Assembly: GCF_004364575.1 (NCBI RefSeq)
Contig: NZ_SOAG01000019.1
Location: forward strand, 1-64,000
DNA length: 64,000 nucleotides
Direction of reading: 5' to 3'
DNA from: Myroides indicus
Lineage (GTDB): Bacteria; Bacteroidota; Bacteroidia; Flavobacteriales; Flavobacteriaceae
Each line of letters starts with the position of its first letter. Position 1 is the first letter of the stretch. Position numbers and translations under genes: made by a program. The notes beneath the pieces are model-generated. The model made no database searches and was not told the DNA's origin. It saw nothing but the letters and a program-made list of their open reading frames with translations. This document shows positions 37,345-46,158 of this stretch, in pieces.

Positions 37345-38343
37345 TTATTTTATCAAAGCGGGACGTACCCATTTAAAAATATGCTGTTCTCTTCCTACGG
37401 TCATTCTTTCTGCTATACGCGTCATACGTGCAGGTAATTTCATCAGGTAATCTCTTGCTTTTTCTGCTTCATCTGTCAGATTAGTCAAATGAGATATTTC
37501 CCATCTATCTATCAATTTCTGCATAATTTCTATGTAATCATGAGAAGTATACACCCCTATCCGTTGTGCAGAATCAGAGAACAATTCAAAAGCTTCTCCC
37601 ATTTTACCTCCAGATTCACGCAGTAAGTTAGCCGGCATGGTTATTTTGCGCTTCATCATATCCACAAACGCCAAAAGCATTTCACTTGGGTCTACTTTAA
37701 AAATTCGATCTACAAACTCCGAATAAGCATGATGATGTCTCATTTCATCTCCAGCTATCAACCGACACATTTTTGACAATCTGTGATCTCCGTATTTCTT
37801 TGCCATTTTGGCTACTCTGTTATGAGAAATGTATGTCGCCAATTCCTGAAAACTGGTAAACACAAAGTTTTTATAAGGATCTCGGTCTGTACCCGGATCA
37901 AAACCATCGTTAAGCAGATAGTGAGTTGTAATTTCTACTTCTTTCATATCTACTCTGCCTGATAGATAAAGGTACTTATTAAGCAAATCTCCGTGGCGAT
38001 TTTCTTCTCCTGTCCAATGACGAATCCACTTTGCCCATCCATTCCCGCCTTCTCCTTCGCGCTGATTTACGCCTTCAACATCCATCAGCCAGGATTCATA
38101 AGTAGGCAAAGCCTCTTCTGTAATCGTATCCCCCACTAAAACTACCCAAAAATCATAAGGCAATTCTTTAGCGTATTCCCTTAACTCTTTTACTTCTTCT
38201 ATAAACTCTTCACTCTCTGAATCCGGAAGCAAATCTGACGGCTGCCAAATCTTTTCTACCGGAATTAAGTAGCTATCAACAAATGTGTCTATATTTTTTT
38301 CTAAGAAGCGCATAACTTCTAATCGAACATTTTGTATTGACAT
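37345..38343 (-). CDS. Acyl-ACP desaturase (stearoyl-ACP delta-9 type)
   Basis: Soluble di-iron enzyme placing a double bond into acyl-ACP. The ferritin-like ligand motifs are both present: EENRHGDLLNKY near residue 132 and DEMRHHHAYSEF near 218. Family block GANGW-like GGNGWAKWIRHWTGEENRH is also seen. The start was put at MSIQNVRLEVMRFLEKN (38343, 332 residues); an ATG at 38367 adds eight residues. It lies in a small lipid-related stretch, transcribed after plsC on the same strand. Confidence 0.92.
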   Translation of the reverse strand: MSIQNVRLEVMRFLEKNIDTFVDSYLIPVEKIWQPSDLLPDSESEEFIEEVKELREYAKELPYDFWVVLVGDTITEEALPTYESWLMDVEGVNQREGEGGNGWAKWIRHWTGEENRHGDLLNKYLYLSGRVDMKEVEITTHYLLNDGFDPGTDRDPYKNFVFTSFQELATYISHNRVAKMAKKYGDHRLSKMCRLIAGDEMRHHHAYSEFVDRIFKVDPSEMLLAFVDMMKRKITMPANLLRESGGKMGEAFELFSDSAQRIGVYTSHDYIEIMQKLIDRWEISHLTNLTDEAEKARDYLMKLPARMTRIAERMTVGREQHIFKWVRPALIK

Positions 38344-38425
38344 ATCTTCATGGTTTGCGCCTGACAACTACATCTGCTATTTTGGTTTAGTAGGTTTGTT
38401 GGAGTAGCAGCGGCTAGTTAATAAT

Positions 38426-39157
38426 TTATTTAATTTTTGATTTGATTAACTCCTCTGTTTTATGCATCAGTGTTTCAAAATCAAATTCTTTTACCTGTAT
38501 AGGCTTATGTGCGTAGATATTTATTCTAGCACCTAATCCGAAAGGAAACTTTCCAAAGCGAAACATCTTCCAAGAATTATTAATCGTTAGCGGAACAATA
38601 TAAGCATCAGGGGCAAACTTACAAAGCATTTTAATTCCGTTTTCTGAAAACCGCTTTAGTTTTCCATCTCTGCTTCTGGTCCCTTCCGGAAAAATAACAG
38701 CCGAACGATTGTATTTTGTTATGTATTGTCCTAATCCTCTTATTGCAGTCAGTGCCTGTTTCGCATCTTTTCGATCAATAAGTACCGAACCTCCGTGTTT
38801 TAAATTATAAGAAACGCTCGGAATCCCCTTCCCCAACTCTTGTTTGCTAACGAATTTAGGATGATATTTTTTAAAAAACCAGATTATTATTGGTATATCA
38901 AACATACTCTGATGGTTGGAAACAAAAATAACAGGTTTATTCAAAGGAATTTCTTCTTCTATCTTTACGCTATAGGTTGTTCCTAAAATCCCTGTACATA
39001 ACATAATCCACCACACCATCCAATCCACCACTTTTTTGTGTTCCTGATAGCCGAATAAATTAAAAGCCAGCCATTGCAATACGTGGAAAACCAGTAAAAC
39101 AATCAACAAACAGATTGTAAAAAGAACAGAAAGCGGGTAAGATATTATTTTTTGCAT
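38426..39157 (-). CDS. plsC: 1-acyl-sn-glycerol-3-phosphate acyltransferase
   Basis: Makes phosphatidic acid from lysophosphatidic acid at the inner membrane. The acyltransferase block I VSNHQSMFDIPII (NHxxxxD) is near residue 81, and block III IFPEGTRSRDGKL near 155. An N-terminal hydrophobic segment (about 5-35) anchors it. 243 residues, normal length. It shares strand and neighbourhood with the acyl-ACP desaturase, which would supply unsaturated acyl chains. Confidence 0.92.
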   Translation of the reverse strand: MQKIISYPLSVLFTICLLIVLLVFHVLQWLAFNLFGYQEHKKVVDWMVWWIMLCTGILGTTYSVKIEEEIPLNKPVIFVSNHQSMFDIPIIIWFFKKYHPKFVSKQELGKGIPSVSYNLKHGGSVLIDRKDAKQALTAIRGLGQYITKYNRSAVIFPEGTRSRDGKLKRFSENGIKMLCKFAPDAYIVPLTINNSWKMFRFGKFPFGLGARINIYAHKPIQVKEFDFETLMHKTEELIKSKIK

Positions 39158-39181
39158 TCCCTTTAGTTAAAAGGCAAATAT

Positions 39182-39204
39182 AAAAAAAACCACCCTAAAG
39201 GTGG
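39182..39204 (-). terminator. Terminator after the bacilliredoxin gene
   Basis: Five-bp GC-rich stem CCACC / GGTGG with a five-base loop, followed by eight T on the minus strand. Confidence 0.75.
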
Positions 39205-39212
39205 CATCTTTT

Positions 39213-39623
39213 TTAGCAATGTTCTTTAAAAGCGTCCATTAAGTTTTCTGCTATCAGTTCTGCCGGATTTCCTTCGATGTGATGTCGTTCCAACATGTGA
39301 ACCAATTCTCCGTTTTTAAACAATGCCATAGAAGGAGAAGAAGGCGGAAACGGGAACATATGTTCTCTTGCTGTATCTACAGCTTCTCTATCCACGCCTG
39401 CAAAAACAGTAACAATATGATTTGGTTTTTTATCTCCTTGTAAACTCATGATTGCTCCCGGACGAGCATTGCGAGCTGCACATCCGCATACAGAATTAAC
39501 TACCACTAAGGTTGTTCCTTCTTCTGCCAAAGCACTTTCTACTTCTTGTGAGGTATGTAATTCTTTAAATCCTGCATCAGCTAATTCCTGACGCATTGGT
39601 TTTACTATTTCTTCTGGATACAT
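39213..39623 (-). CDS. Bacilliredoxin (BrxA/BrxB family)
   Basis: 136 residues with a thioredoxin-like fold. The atypical redox motif CGC is in VVNSVCGCAARNARPG near residue 54, as in the B. subtilis YphP/YqiW family. Those proteins remove bacillithiol from mixed disulfides after oxidative stress. Whether this organism makes bacillithiol is not shown in the window; many Bacteroidetes do. Start ATG at 39623 (MYPEEIVKPMRQELADAGF). Confidence 0.92.
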   Translation of the reverse strand: MYPEEIVKPMRQELADAGFKELHTSQEVESALAEEGTTLVVVNSVCGCAARNARPGAIMSLQGDKKPNHIVTVFAGVDREAVDTAREHMFPFPPSSPSMALFKNGELVHMLERHHIEGNPAELIAENLMDAFKEHC

Positions 39624-39702
39624 AATATTAAATACAATTGGGTTATAACTACAAAGTTACATATTTTCTCGGAGATAAAAATTTTAGACTGATAAAGAAA
39701 TG

Positions 39703-40857
39703 TTATTGTTTGGAACGGACTGGTTTTTTCTTTTTCTTCATTTTGTTGAGCCAGATAAAAATTCCCGTTATCGGCAGACTTGTTGCGATCAGGCAAACCA
39801 CAAAATAAATTATTTTTGAAAAAACTCCGTAAATATCGCCAAAATGTAATGCCCGAATAGAATATGCCAATTTTTCACCAAATTTTTTATCGGCAAAGAT
39901 TTCTTTTTTAATAACTTCTCCGGAATATTGATCTATAAAAACTCTGTCATAAACCGTTTCGTTGAACCTTGATTTTTCGTTTTTGCCAATCTCAAAACTT
40001 CCTTTGGCATCTTTTGGAAAAACGATTGTCATTGTTCTGAAAGGGAATGGCAGTTCCTTATTGGCTATTGTAATTACCTCTGATAAATCGAGTGTTTTTC
40101 CGGCATCCGTTGAAGATTCCGGTTTAGCTTCTCCTCTTCCTCCAAAAACTTTAGCTCCCAATACTGTACTCAGACTATCTCTGTACCAGTCAAACGACCA
40201 ACATAATCCGGTCAGTGACATAATAATGATAATTAGCAAAGAATAAAATCCTAAGGTATTGTGCAAATCGTGATTAATGCGCTTCCAGTTTGCTTTAAAC
40301 TTGATTTTAAATCCCGGTTTGATACTTTTCCAGCCTTTTATTTTTTTGGGAAACCAAAGTACTAACCCCGATACAGATAGTATCACAAATATTATAGTTG
40401 CGATTCCCACAATAGGGCGACCTATGTTCATATCTAAAAGCAACCATCTGTGCAGTTTAAAGATGGTCATAAAAAACTCGTGAGCAGGTCCGTTTCCTTG
40501 TCCTATTACTTGATTTGTATAGGGGTTCACATATAAGGTCTCTCCTCTTTTTCCTTTTTCTGAATTAATTGAAAAAACAACCGGCTTGCTTTTATTTTCT
40601 GAAATAGAAACTCGCTGAACTTTTCCGGTATAGTTTTCCTCTAACACAGTCAACATCTCTTTGACAGAATATTGATTGATTCCGGTATTTTCTACTTTAA
40701 ATTTATCAGGCTCGATAAAAGCTTCTATTTCGTTTTTAAAAGTATAAATTGTTCCTGTTAAACAAACGACAAAAAGCACCAGCGCACTGGCAATCCCCAA
40801 CCACAAATGGAGATCGTTCATTAATTTTCGAAAAGTGTATCTTTTTTTTGTTTTCAT
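39703..40857 (-). CDS. PepSY-domain membrane protein (siderophore-linked reductase type)
   Basis: 384 residues from MKTKKRYTFRKLMNDLHLW. Four transmembrane helices are visible: near the N-terminus (LGIASALVLFVVCLTGTIY), in the middle (VGIATIIFVILSVSGLVLWF and FYSLLIIIIMSLTGLCWSF), and at the C-terminus (IIYFVVCLIATSLPITGIFIW). PepSY-like periplasmic segments lie between. Relatives near siderophore receptors help release iron, possibly by reducing the ferric complex with heme held by helix histidines. It follows the TonB siderophore receptor on the same strand, but a terminator hairpin lies directly before its ATG. Confidence 0.87.
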   Translation of the reverse strand: MKTKKRYTFRKLMNDLHLWLGIASALVLFVVCLTGTIYTFKNEIEAFIEPDKFKVENTGINQYSVKEMLTVLEENYTGKVQRVSISENKSKPVVFSINSEKGKRGETLYVNPYTNQVIGQGNGPAHEFFMTIFKLHRWLLLDMNIGRPIVGIATIIFVILSVSGLVLWFPKKIKGWKSIKPGFKIKFKANWKRINHDLHNTLGFYSLLIIIIMSLTGLCWSFDWYRDSLSTVLGAKVFGGRGEAKPESSTDAGKTLDLSEVITIANKELPFPFRTMTIVFPKDAKGSFEIGKNEKSRFNETVYDRVFIDQYSGEVIKKEIFADKKFGEKLAYSIRALHFGDIYGVFSKIIYFVVCLIATSLPITGIFIWLNKMKKKKKPVRSKQ

Positions 40858-40868
40858 ACTTTTTAAAC

Positions 40869-40905
40869 AAAAAAGCACGTTCTATCCGAAATAAAACGTG
40901 CTTTT
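40869..40905 (-). terminator. Hairpin between the siderophore receptor and PepSY genes
   Basis: 11-bp stem AAAAGCACGTT / AACGTGCTTTT with a six-T tail on the minus strand. The tail ends about ten bases before the PepSY ATG, leaving no room for a separate promoter. Confidence 0.8.
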
Positions 40906-40919
40906 GAAATATTCTTTTA

Positions 40920-43346
40920 TCAGAATTTATAAGTTAACTGAGCCGCAAAATTTCTCGGAGCTATTTCATTGATGTATCCTCCTCGGTAATAAGAAGTATA
41001 TCCTAATTCATTAAACATATTGTTAACAAACAAACTTAAGGTAGCATTTTTATAAGTATAAGCCGCTTGTGCGTTAACTGTTGTATAACTTGGCATATCA
41101 AATGGTCTTGTATTAACAAAAGATCCGTGTCCGTCTGCTGTTCTGGCATATTCGTTAACTGGTCTTTTTCCTACATAATAAACTCCCGCACTTAAAGATA
41201 ATCCGCTTAATGAACCTTCTGTAAACTTGTAATTTACCCAACCATTTGCTGTATGTTCAGGAGCATTCATTGGTGCAGACCCATCTACGTAATTTGGGCT
41301 GTCCTGATATCTCGCATATAGATTTGCATACCCCAATATTACTTCTAAATTATTTGTAATTTTTCCGTTAACTTCTAACTCAAAGCCATTTCTTTTTAAG
41401 CTTCCCACTTTTGCGTAGGTATTGGTTGGCGTATTGTTTGCGTCTAATACTTCAGCCAGCAAATTACCCTGATTTACAAAAAAATAAGTGAAGTTAACTC
41501 CTAAATGATCGTTATACCAGTTTGATTTAAATCCAAACTCTACTTGTTTTGTATCTTGCGGTCCCGCAAATCCGCCATCAGCCATTTTTGAATTTGACTG
41601 TCTAAGGTTACTTGTAGTTGTATAGGAAACAAACGTACTAATATTTTCTTGTGGTTTAAAAATTAATCCTACCATTGGGTTCCATCTGTAAACGGCTGCA
41701 TTTTCAACAGAGTTTCCGTTTAATCTGCTATAGCGAAGTCCTAACATGGCACCAAATTTATCACCTAACTGGATATAATCCTGAGCCATAAAACCTACTG
41801 TAGGAGTCATTGTACGGTTAGTTTCTATATCGGCATAGATGATATCGTCCGGCAAAGTGTTGTCAATCGCCTCCAATACATTTATATCATTTGTATAATT
41901 AACAAGCTTTGGATTTCCATTTTCATCGGTTCCCCATACTTGCCCTGTAGAATTTCCAGAAATTACTTTACTTTGTCTGTAATCAAATCCTACCTGAAAA
42001 GTATGTTTTAAAATACCGGTAAAGATATCTTTTCCTACTAAGTCTGCCTGAAAAACAGAATTGTAATCTCCTTTTTCGCTCTTCGAAACAGTTCTTCTTA
42101 TATTTTGGAAATCTTTCCAGTTTTCTATACTTGTTTTTCTTTTAACGGTAGAAACACTGGTTGCTCTTCCGTGATCTTTGTAAATAGAAGCTGCGTAAGA
42201 AGTTCTAAAACTTAATTTATCTGTCAGCTGTCTTTCAAATCTCGCTACGTAGTTTTGAGTTTTAACATTTACATTGTCTCCTTTAAATCCCAAAAATTTA
42301 TTGTGCGGCATTTTATATAGTGCTTCTACATAATCCGGAGCCAGATTTACAGTTCCTCTATCCGGAGTATTATCGCCGTTTAAATAATCCATCTCAACTG
42401 ACAACTTGGTTTTATCATCAATTTTCCAGGTTAACGATGGATTGATATAAAAATGTTCGTTATTTACATAAGTACGCCATCCGTCATTTCGTTCATAGGC
42501 ACCATTAAAACGAAAAGAGATACTTTCTTTTTTATCTAAAACCTGCTCAAAATCAACAGTTGGTCTTACTTGTCCATAACTTCCTACTCTAAAACCAATT
42601 TCGCGGCTGTTTCTAAAATTAGGCGTTTTGGTAACCAGGTTAATTACTCCTCCGGCCGAACCTAATCCGTTTCCAATTCCTTGCAATATGGCAGCTGATC
42701 CTTTAATTACCTCAACGCTTTCAACTCCTTGCATATCCGAAATTCCGGATGCGGTTCTAAAATCCGAATCCATTCCCACTCCATTTCGCAAAACCGGTGT
42801 CCCTCTAAAACCCCGCATAGACATACTTTCTTTTACTCCTCCATAACTGGCAAACTGCGTTACTCCCGCTACGTTGCGCGCAGCATCTGTTATTGTTAAA
42901 GCACCTTGCTCTTTAATAACGTGTTCCGGCACAATACTGATTGACTGTACCTGATCCTGGATTCCTAAAGGCAGACGCGTCAAATTTTGAAGTTGTTTTG
43001 TGTTTTTATTACTTCTTCCATAAATAGTAATGTTTTCTAACTGGCTATCCGTAACCAATACAAAATTTACTATTTCCTCCTTTTTGGCAATATTTACTTC
43101 TCGCACAGATGATGCATATCCTACAAGCATTGCTTTTAGTGAATGTTTTCCTGTAGAAACATCTTTTAACAGATACTCTCCATTGTCATTTGTTTGGGCT
43201 ACAATTCCTGAATTTTCAATAAAAACAGAAGCATAAGAAACAGGTTTATTGCTCTCATCAACAACTCTTCCTTTCACGGTTGTTGTTTGCGCAATACTTA
43301 CCACAACTCCGCTAAGAGTAAACAGAAGGGTATTTAGTATTTTCAT
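40920..43346 (-). CDS. TonB-dependent siderophore receptor
   Basis: 808 residues. Signal peptide (to about residue 19); a carboxypeptidase-regulatory-like domain (about 22-110, starting TTVKGRVVDESNKPVSYASV); a plug domain (about 120-270, with MRGFRGTPVLRNGV and LGSAGGVINLVTKTP); then a 22-stranded barrel ending in the aromatic YKF. The wording of plug and barrel fits siderophore receptors of the FhuE/FpvA type. It takes ferric siderophore through the outer membrane using TonB energy. The promoter lies inside a 49-bp palindrome, likely an iron-responsive operator. The PepSY protein gene follows. Confidence 0.93.
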   Translation of the reverse strand: MKILNTLLFTLSGVVVSIAQTTTVKGRVVDESNKPVSYASVFIENSGIVAQTNDNGEYLLKDVSTGKHSLKAMLVGYASSVREVNIAKKEEIVNFVLVTDSQLENITIYGRSNKNTKQLQNLTRLPLGIQDQVQSISIVPEHVIKEQGALTITDAARNVAGVTQFASYGGVKESMSMRGFRGTPVLRNGVGMDSDFRTASGISDMQGVESVEVIKGSAAILQGIGNGLGSAGGVINLVTKTPNFRNSREIGFRVGSYGQVRPTVDFEQVLDKKESISFRFNGAYERNDGWRTYVNNEHFYINPSLTWKIDDKTKLSVEMDYLNGDNTPDRGTVNLAPDYVEALYKMPHNKFLGFKGDNVNVKTQNYVARFERQLTDKLSFRTSYAASIYKDHGRATSVSTVKRKTSIENWKDFQNIRRTVSKSEKGDYNSVFQADLVGKDIFTGILKHTFQVGFDYRQSKVISGNSTGQVWGTDENGNPKLVNYTNDINVLEAIDNTLPDDIIYADIETNRTMTPTVGFMAQDYIQLGDKFGAMLGLRYSRLNGNSVENAAVYRWNPMVGLIFKPQENISTFVSYTTTSNLRQSNSKMADGGFAGPQDTKQVEFGFKSNWYNDHLGVNFTYFFVNQGNLLAEVLDANNTPTNTYAKVGSLKRNGFELEVNGKITNNLEVILGYANLYARYQDSPNYVDGSAPMNAPEHTANGWVNYKFTEGSLSGLSLSAGVYYVGKRPVNEYARTADGHGSFVNTRPFDMPSYTTVNAQAAYTYKNATLSLFVNNMFNELGYTSYYRGGYINEIAPRNFAAQLTYKF

Positions 43347-43356
43347 CTTATATATG

Positions 43357-43413
43357 TTATTTAGAACTATTTTAATTTGCGCAAATGTAAAATGATTCTA
43401 AATAAGGAGCAAA
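43357..43413 (-). promoter_or_regulatory. Promoter and palindromic operator of the siderophore receptor gene
   Basis: Minus-strand promoter TTTG (43410-43413), a 20-base spacer and TACATTTG (43382-43389). Overlapping it is a 49-bp near-perfect palindrome (43357-43405): the outer arms TTATTTAGAA / TTCTAAATAA match perfectly, the inner arms are ATTTTA / TAAAAT and ATTTGC / GCAAAT, and the centre is GC|GC. Each half resembles a Fur-type box (TTTAGAA-n-ATTTTA). Confidence 0.75.
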
Positions 43414-43563
43414 CTTTATTAAGACTTTTTTAAAACAACAAATTCTTCAACGACCATTATACTCTAAAACAATTAACATTTAATAAAAGACTAATCAATA
43501 ATTTTATATTAAAAAAACAAAGTTTATATATTCGATTATTTTTTGATGAATTATAAATAATTT

Positions 43564-43926
43564 TTAAAAATGATAAAATGCGTTTTCTAAATGCTCAAAT
43601 ACTTCAATAGCATCTCCTTTTTGATGAATTCCTAATACATCAAAGCGAATTTCTTCCGTTCTTTTATATTGTTCTGTGTAAGCATTTGCTGCCAAAATCA
43701 TCAGATTTATCTTTTTTCTGGTAATAAACTCTTGGGGTAAGCCAAAATCCAGTGTGCTACGCGTTTTTACTTCGACAAAAACCAAGGTGTTTTCGTCCAT
43801 CGCAATAATATCTATTTCTGCTTTTTCATATCGCCAGTTGCGTTTAAGTATAAAGTATCCTTTTTCTTTTAGGTATTCAACTGCCAGTTGTTCGCCTCTT
43901 TTTCCTAAATCATAATGCTCTGCCAT
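43564..43926 (-). CDS. YraN family endonuclease-like protein
   Basis: 120 residues from MAEHYDLGKRGEQLAVEYLK. It has the UPF0102 restriction-endonuclease-like fold with the catalytic-type motif: Asp in KAEIDIIAMD and E-x-K in LVFVEVKTRSTLDFG. The function is not settled; Holliday-junction-resolvase-like and DNA-repair roles have been proposed for the family. Its start lies 17 bases inside the LD-carboxypeptidase gene, showing translational coupling. Confidence 0.9.
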   Translation of the reverse strand: MAEHYDLGKRGEQLAVEYLKEKGYFILKRNWRYEKAEIDIIAMDENTLVFVEVKTRSTLDFGLPQEFITRKKINLMILAANAYTEQYKRTEEIRFDVLGIHQKGDAIEVFEHLENAFYHF

Positions 43927-44827
43927 GCTCTTCAAATTTTAAGACAGACTCTTGTGGATTGGTTTCCAAAACTATCTTTCGCCCTAAAATAAGCGCATTA
44001 TTTTCTGCTCCGTGTCCTGAAGGAAAATCAAAAACAACCGGGTATATTTTGTCTGATACTGCAGATAGTATAATCTCATGAGCTTTCTGACCAAAAGGAA
44101 TTTCATTGTCATGCATATCAGTCATTCCGCCGACTATCATTCCTCTAAGATTATCTAAAACTCCATTGCGCTTTAAATTGTACATCATTCTGTCTAAATG
44201 GTACAAATATTCGTCCAAATCTTCAATAAACAAAATTTTATCATTTGTATCTATTGCAGACGGAGATCCTAATAAACTATACAAAATAGAAAGATTACCG
44301 CCCACCAGCTCTCCCTGTGCATTTCCATATTTATTTAGCTCGCAGGATTTTATTTTATACTCCAGCCTTCCGTTAAATAGTGCATGATATAGAGTATCTT
44401 TAGCTTTTTCCGTTGCTTTTGGAACACTAAATGCCATTATGCCGTGAATAGTTTCGATGCCTAGCTTGTGGATATGGCTATGTAAAACCGTAACATCGCT
44501 AAAGCCAATAATCCATTTAGGACTTTTTGTCAACAAACCAAAATCAATTTGATCAATAATCCGAACTGTACCATAACCACCTCGAGCACACCATATTGCC
44601 TTTATTTCAGGATTAGCCAATTGTTTATTAAAATCGTTAACTCTATCTTCATCAGTACCTCCCAGCTGAAAATTATCCTTCCCTATAGTCTCGCCTAAAA
44701 CAACCTGTAATCCCCATGATTCCATCAATTGGATGGCCGGCTGCGCTTCTTCTTTACTAAATTTTCGGGCTGTGCAGACAATAGCTATTTTATCTCCTTT
44801 TTTTAGATAGGGTGGTTTTATCATCAT
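43910..44827 (-). CDS. LD-carboxypeptidase (MccF/LdcA family)
   Basis: Peptidase family S66: removes the terminal D-Ala from cytoplasmic murein tetrapeptide during peptidoglycan recycling, or cleaves microcin-like conjugates. The nucleophile Ser lies in IIGFSDVTVLH near residue 107, the preceding CARGGYGTVRIID is typical, and the Glu and His of the catalytic set are in LFIEDLDEYLYHLDRM and FPSGHGAENNALILG. 305 residues, no signal peptide. Two ATGs in tandem (44827, 44824). It overlaps yraN at its 3' end. Confidence 0.9.
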   Translation of the reverse strand: MMIKPPYLKKGDKIAIVCTARKFSKEEAQPAIQLMESWGLQVVLGETIGKDNFQLGGTDEDRVNDFNKQLANPEIKAIWCARGGYGTVRIIDQIDFGLLTKSPKWIIGFSDVTVLHSHIHKLGIETIHGIMAFSVPKATEKAKDTLYHALFNGRLEYKIKSCELNKYGNAQGELVGGNLSILYSLLGSPSAIDTNDKILFIEDLDEYLYHLDRMMYNLKRNGVLDNLRGMIVGGMTDMHDNEIPFGQKAHEIILSAVSDKIYPVVFDFPSGHGAENNALILGRKIVLETNPQESVLKFEEHGRAL

Positions 44828-44845
44828 TTAATTTATTAAAAAACA

Positions 44846-45916
44846 TTAAAAATCAAATCTAAGCTGAACGGCAATAGGCTTTTTCTTTTGGTCAGAGTTC
44901 AGGTTTGAAACAGAAACGCCTATCAAGCGAACCGATTCTTTTAATTTTGACTGAAAAAGCAGGTTTCGGGCAATATCCAATAGCAATTCTTTATCCGATA
45001 GGTAATACGGAACAGTATGGCTTCTGGTCTGTTGTACAAAATCAGAGTATTTAATCTTTAAAGTTATCGTTTTGCCTGCCACATTTTGTTTTTTCAACCG
45101 AAAACTTAAATCTTCTACAATATACTCCAGCTTTTCAAGAATAAAAATCTCGGAAGATAAATTTTCTTCAAATGTGCGTTCCGTTCCAATGGATTTGATG
45201 GTTCTGTTTGGGCGGACAGGTGAATTATGAATTCCTCGAACAATATGGTAATAATCTAAACCTGATCTTCCAAAGTGCTTTTCCAAAAAATCCTGAGACT
45301 TGCTTTTTAAGTCACTTCCAGTAAAGATACCCAAGTGATACATTTTATCTGCCGTTTTCTTTCCTATTCCAAAGAATTTTTTAATCTCCAGGCTTTCCAA
45401 AAAAGGCAAAATTTCTGCAGGTTTAATTGTTTTTTGTCCGTTGGGTTTATTAAAATCACTGGCTATTTTCGCCAGAAACTTATTGATTGAAATACCTGCC
45501 GAGGCTGTGAGTTGCGTCTGATTCCATATTTTGTTGCGAATTTCTTCAGCAATTAATGTTGCACTAGGGTTTCCCATCTTATTTTGAGTAACGTCTAAAA
45601 AAGCTTCATCCAAAGACAAAGGCTCCACGTAATCAGTATATTCATAAAAAATAGTCCTGATTTGCTGGGATATTTCTTTATAGCGCTGAAACCTTGGTTT
45701 AACAAAAATCAGTTCGGGACAATTCTTTCTTGCCAATACTCCGCTCATCGCACTTCTTACTCCAAATTTCCGAGCCTCATAACTCGCCGCTGCAACTACT
45801 CCGCGATCACCTCCACCTCCAACAGCAATGGGTTTTCCTTTTAATTCCGGAAAATCAAGCTGTTCTACAGAAGCATAAAAAGCATCCATGTCAATATGTA
45901 TAATTTTTCGGATCAT
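44846..45916 (-). CDS. dinB: DNA polymerase IV
   Basis: Y-family translesion polymerase, 356 residues. The catalytic acidic residues are in IHIDMDAFYASVEQ near residue 8 and LSLDEAFLDVT near 103. Palm, thumb (helix-hairpin-helix FFGIGKKTADKMYHLGI near 178) and little finger domain (from TIKSIGTERTFEEN) are in order. It ends in RFDF with no obvious clamp-binding QL..F motif. It copies damaged DNA at low fidelity. No LexA-like box was recognised upstream; TACTTTTG (45937-45944, minus) is a possible -7 box. Confidence 0.95.
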   Translation of the reverse strand: MIRKIIHIDMDAFYASVEQLDFPELKGKPIAVGGGGDRGVVAAASYEARKFGVRSAMSGVLARKNCPELIFVKPRFQRYKEISQQIRTIFYEYTDYVEPLSLDEAFLDVTQNKMGNPSATLIAEEIRNKIWNQTQLTASAGISINKFLAKIASDFNKPNGQKTIKPAEILPFLESLEIKKFFGIGKKTADKMYHLGIFTGSDLKSKSQDFLEKHFGRSGLDYYHIVRGIHNSPVRPNRTIKSIGTERTFEENLSSEIFILEKLEYIVEDLSFRLKKQNVAGKTITLKIKYSDFVQQTRSHTVPYYLSDKELLLDIARNLLFQSKLKESVRLIGVSVSNLNSDQKKKPIAVQLRFDF

Positions 45917-46020
45917 TTAACAGAATAGTTACTGTACAAAAGTAGTTCAAAAATCAATTATTAATTCTGCAAACAATCTGTATTTTTTGTCTTAAAACAT
46001 TTTTCTCAATTATCTTTTCA

Positions 46021-46028
46021 TAACTTTG
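46021..46028 (+). promoter_or_regulatory. Possible -7 element for the antiporter gene
   Basis: TAACTTTG fits TAnnTTTG but lies 130 bases before the ATG. No -33 box recognised. The rest of the 242-base gap (45917-46158) shows no gene. Confidence 0.3.
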
Positions 46029-46158
46029 TAAAGTTGAAAAGAAAACTGACCTGAAATTAGAAGTTAATGGCAGAACATTTGTTTTCAATATATTATCCTT
46101 AAATTTTCGCCTACTATAATTCGATGTGTACCACTAAATAAAAAACAATGAACCAAAA

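Noticed and set aside
45917..46158. LexA-type SOS box upstream of dinB
   Set aside because: No symmetric operator could be recognised; only a possible -7 element is seen.
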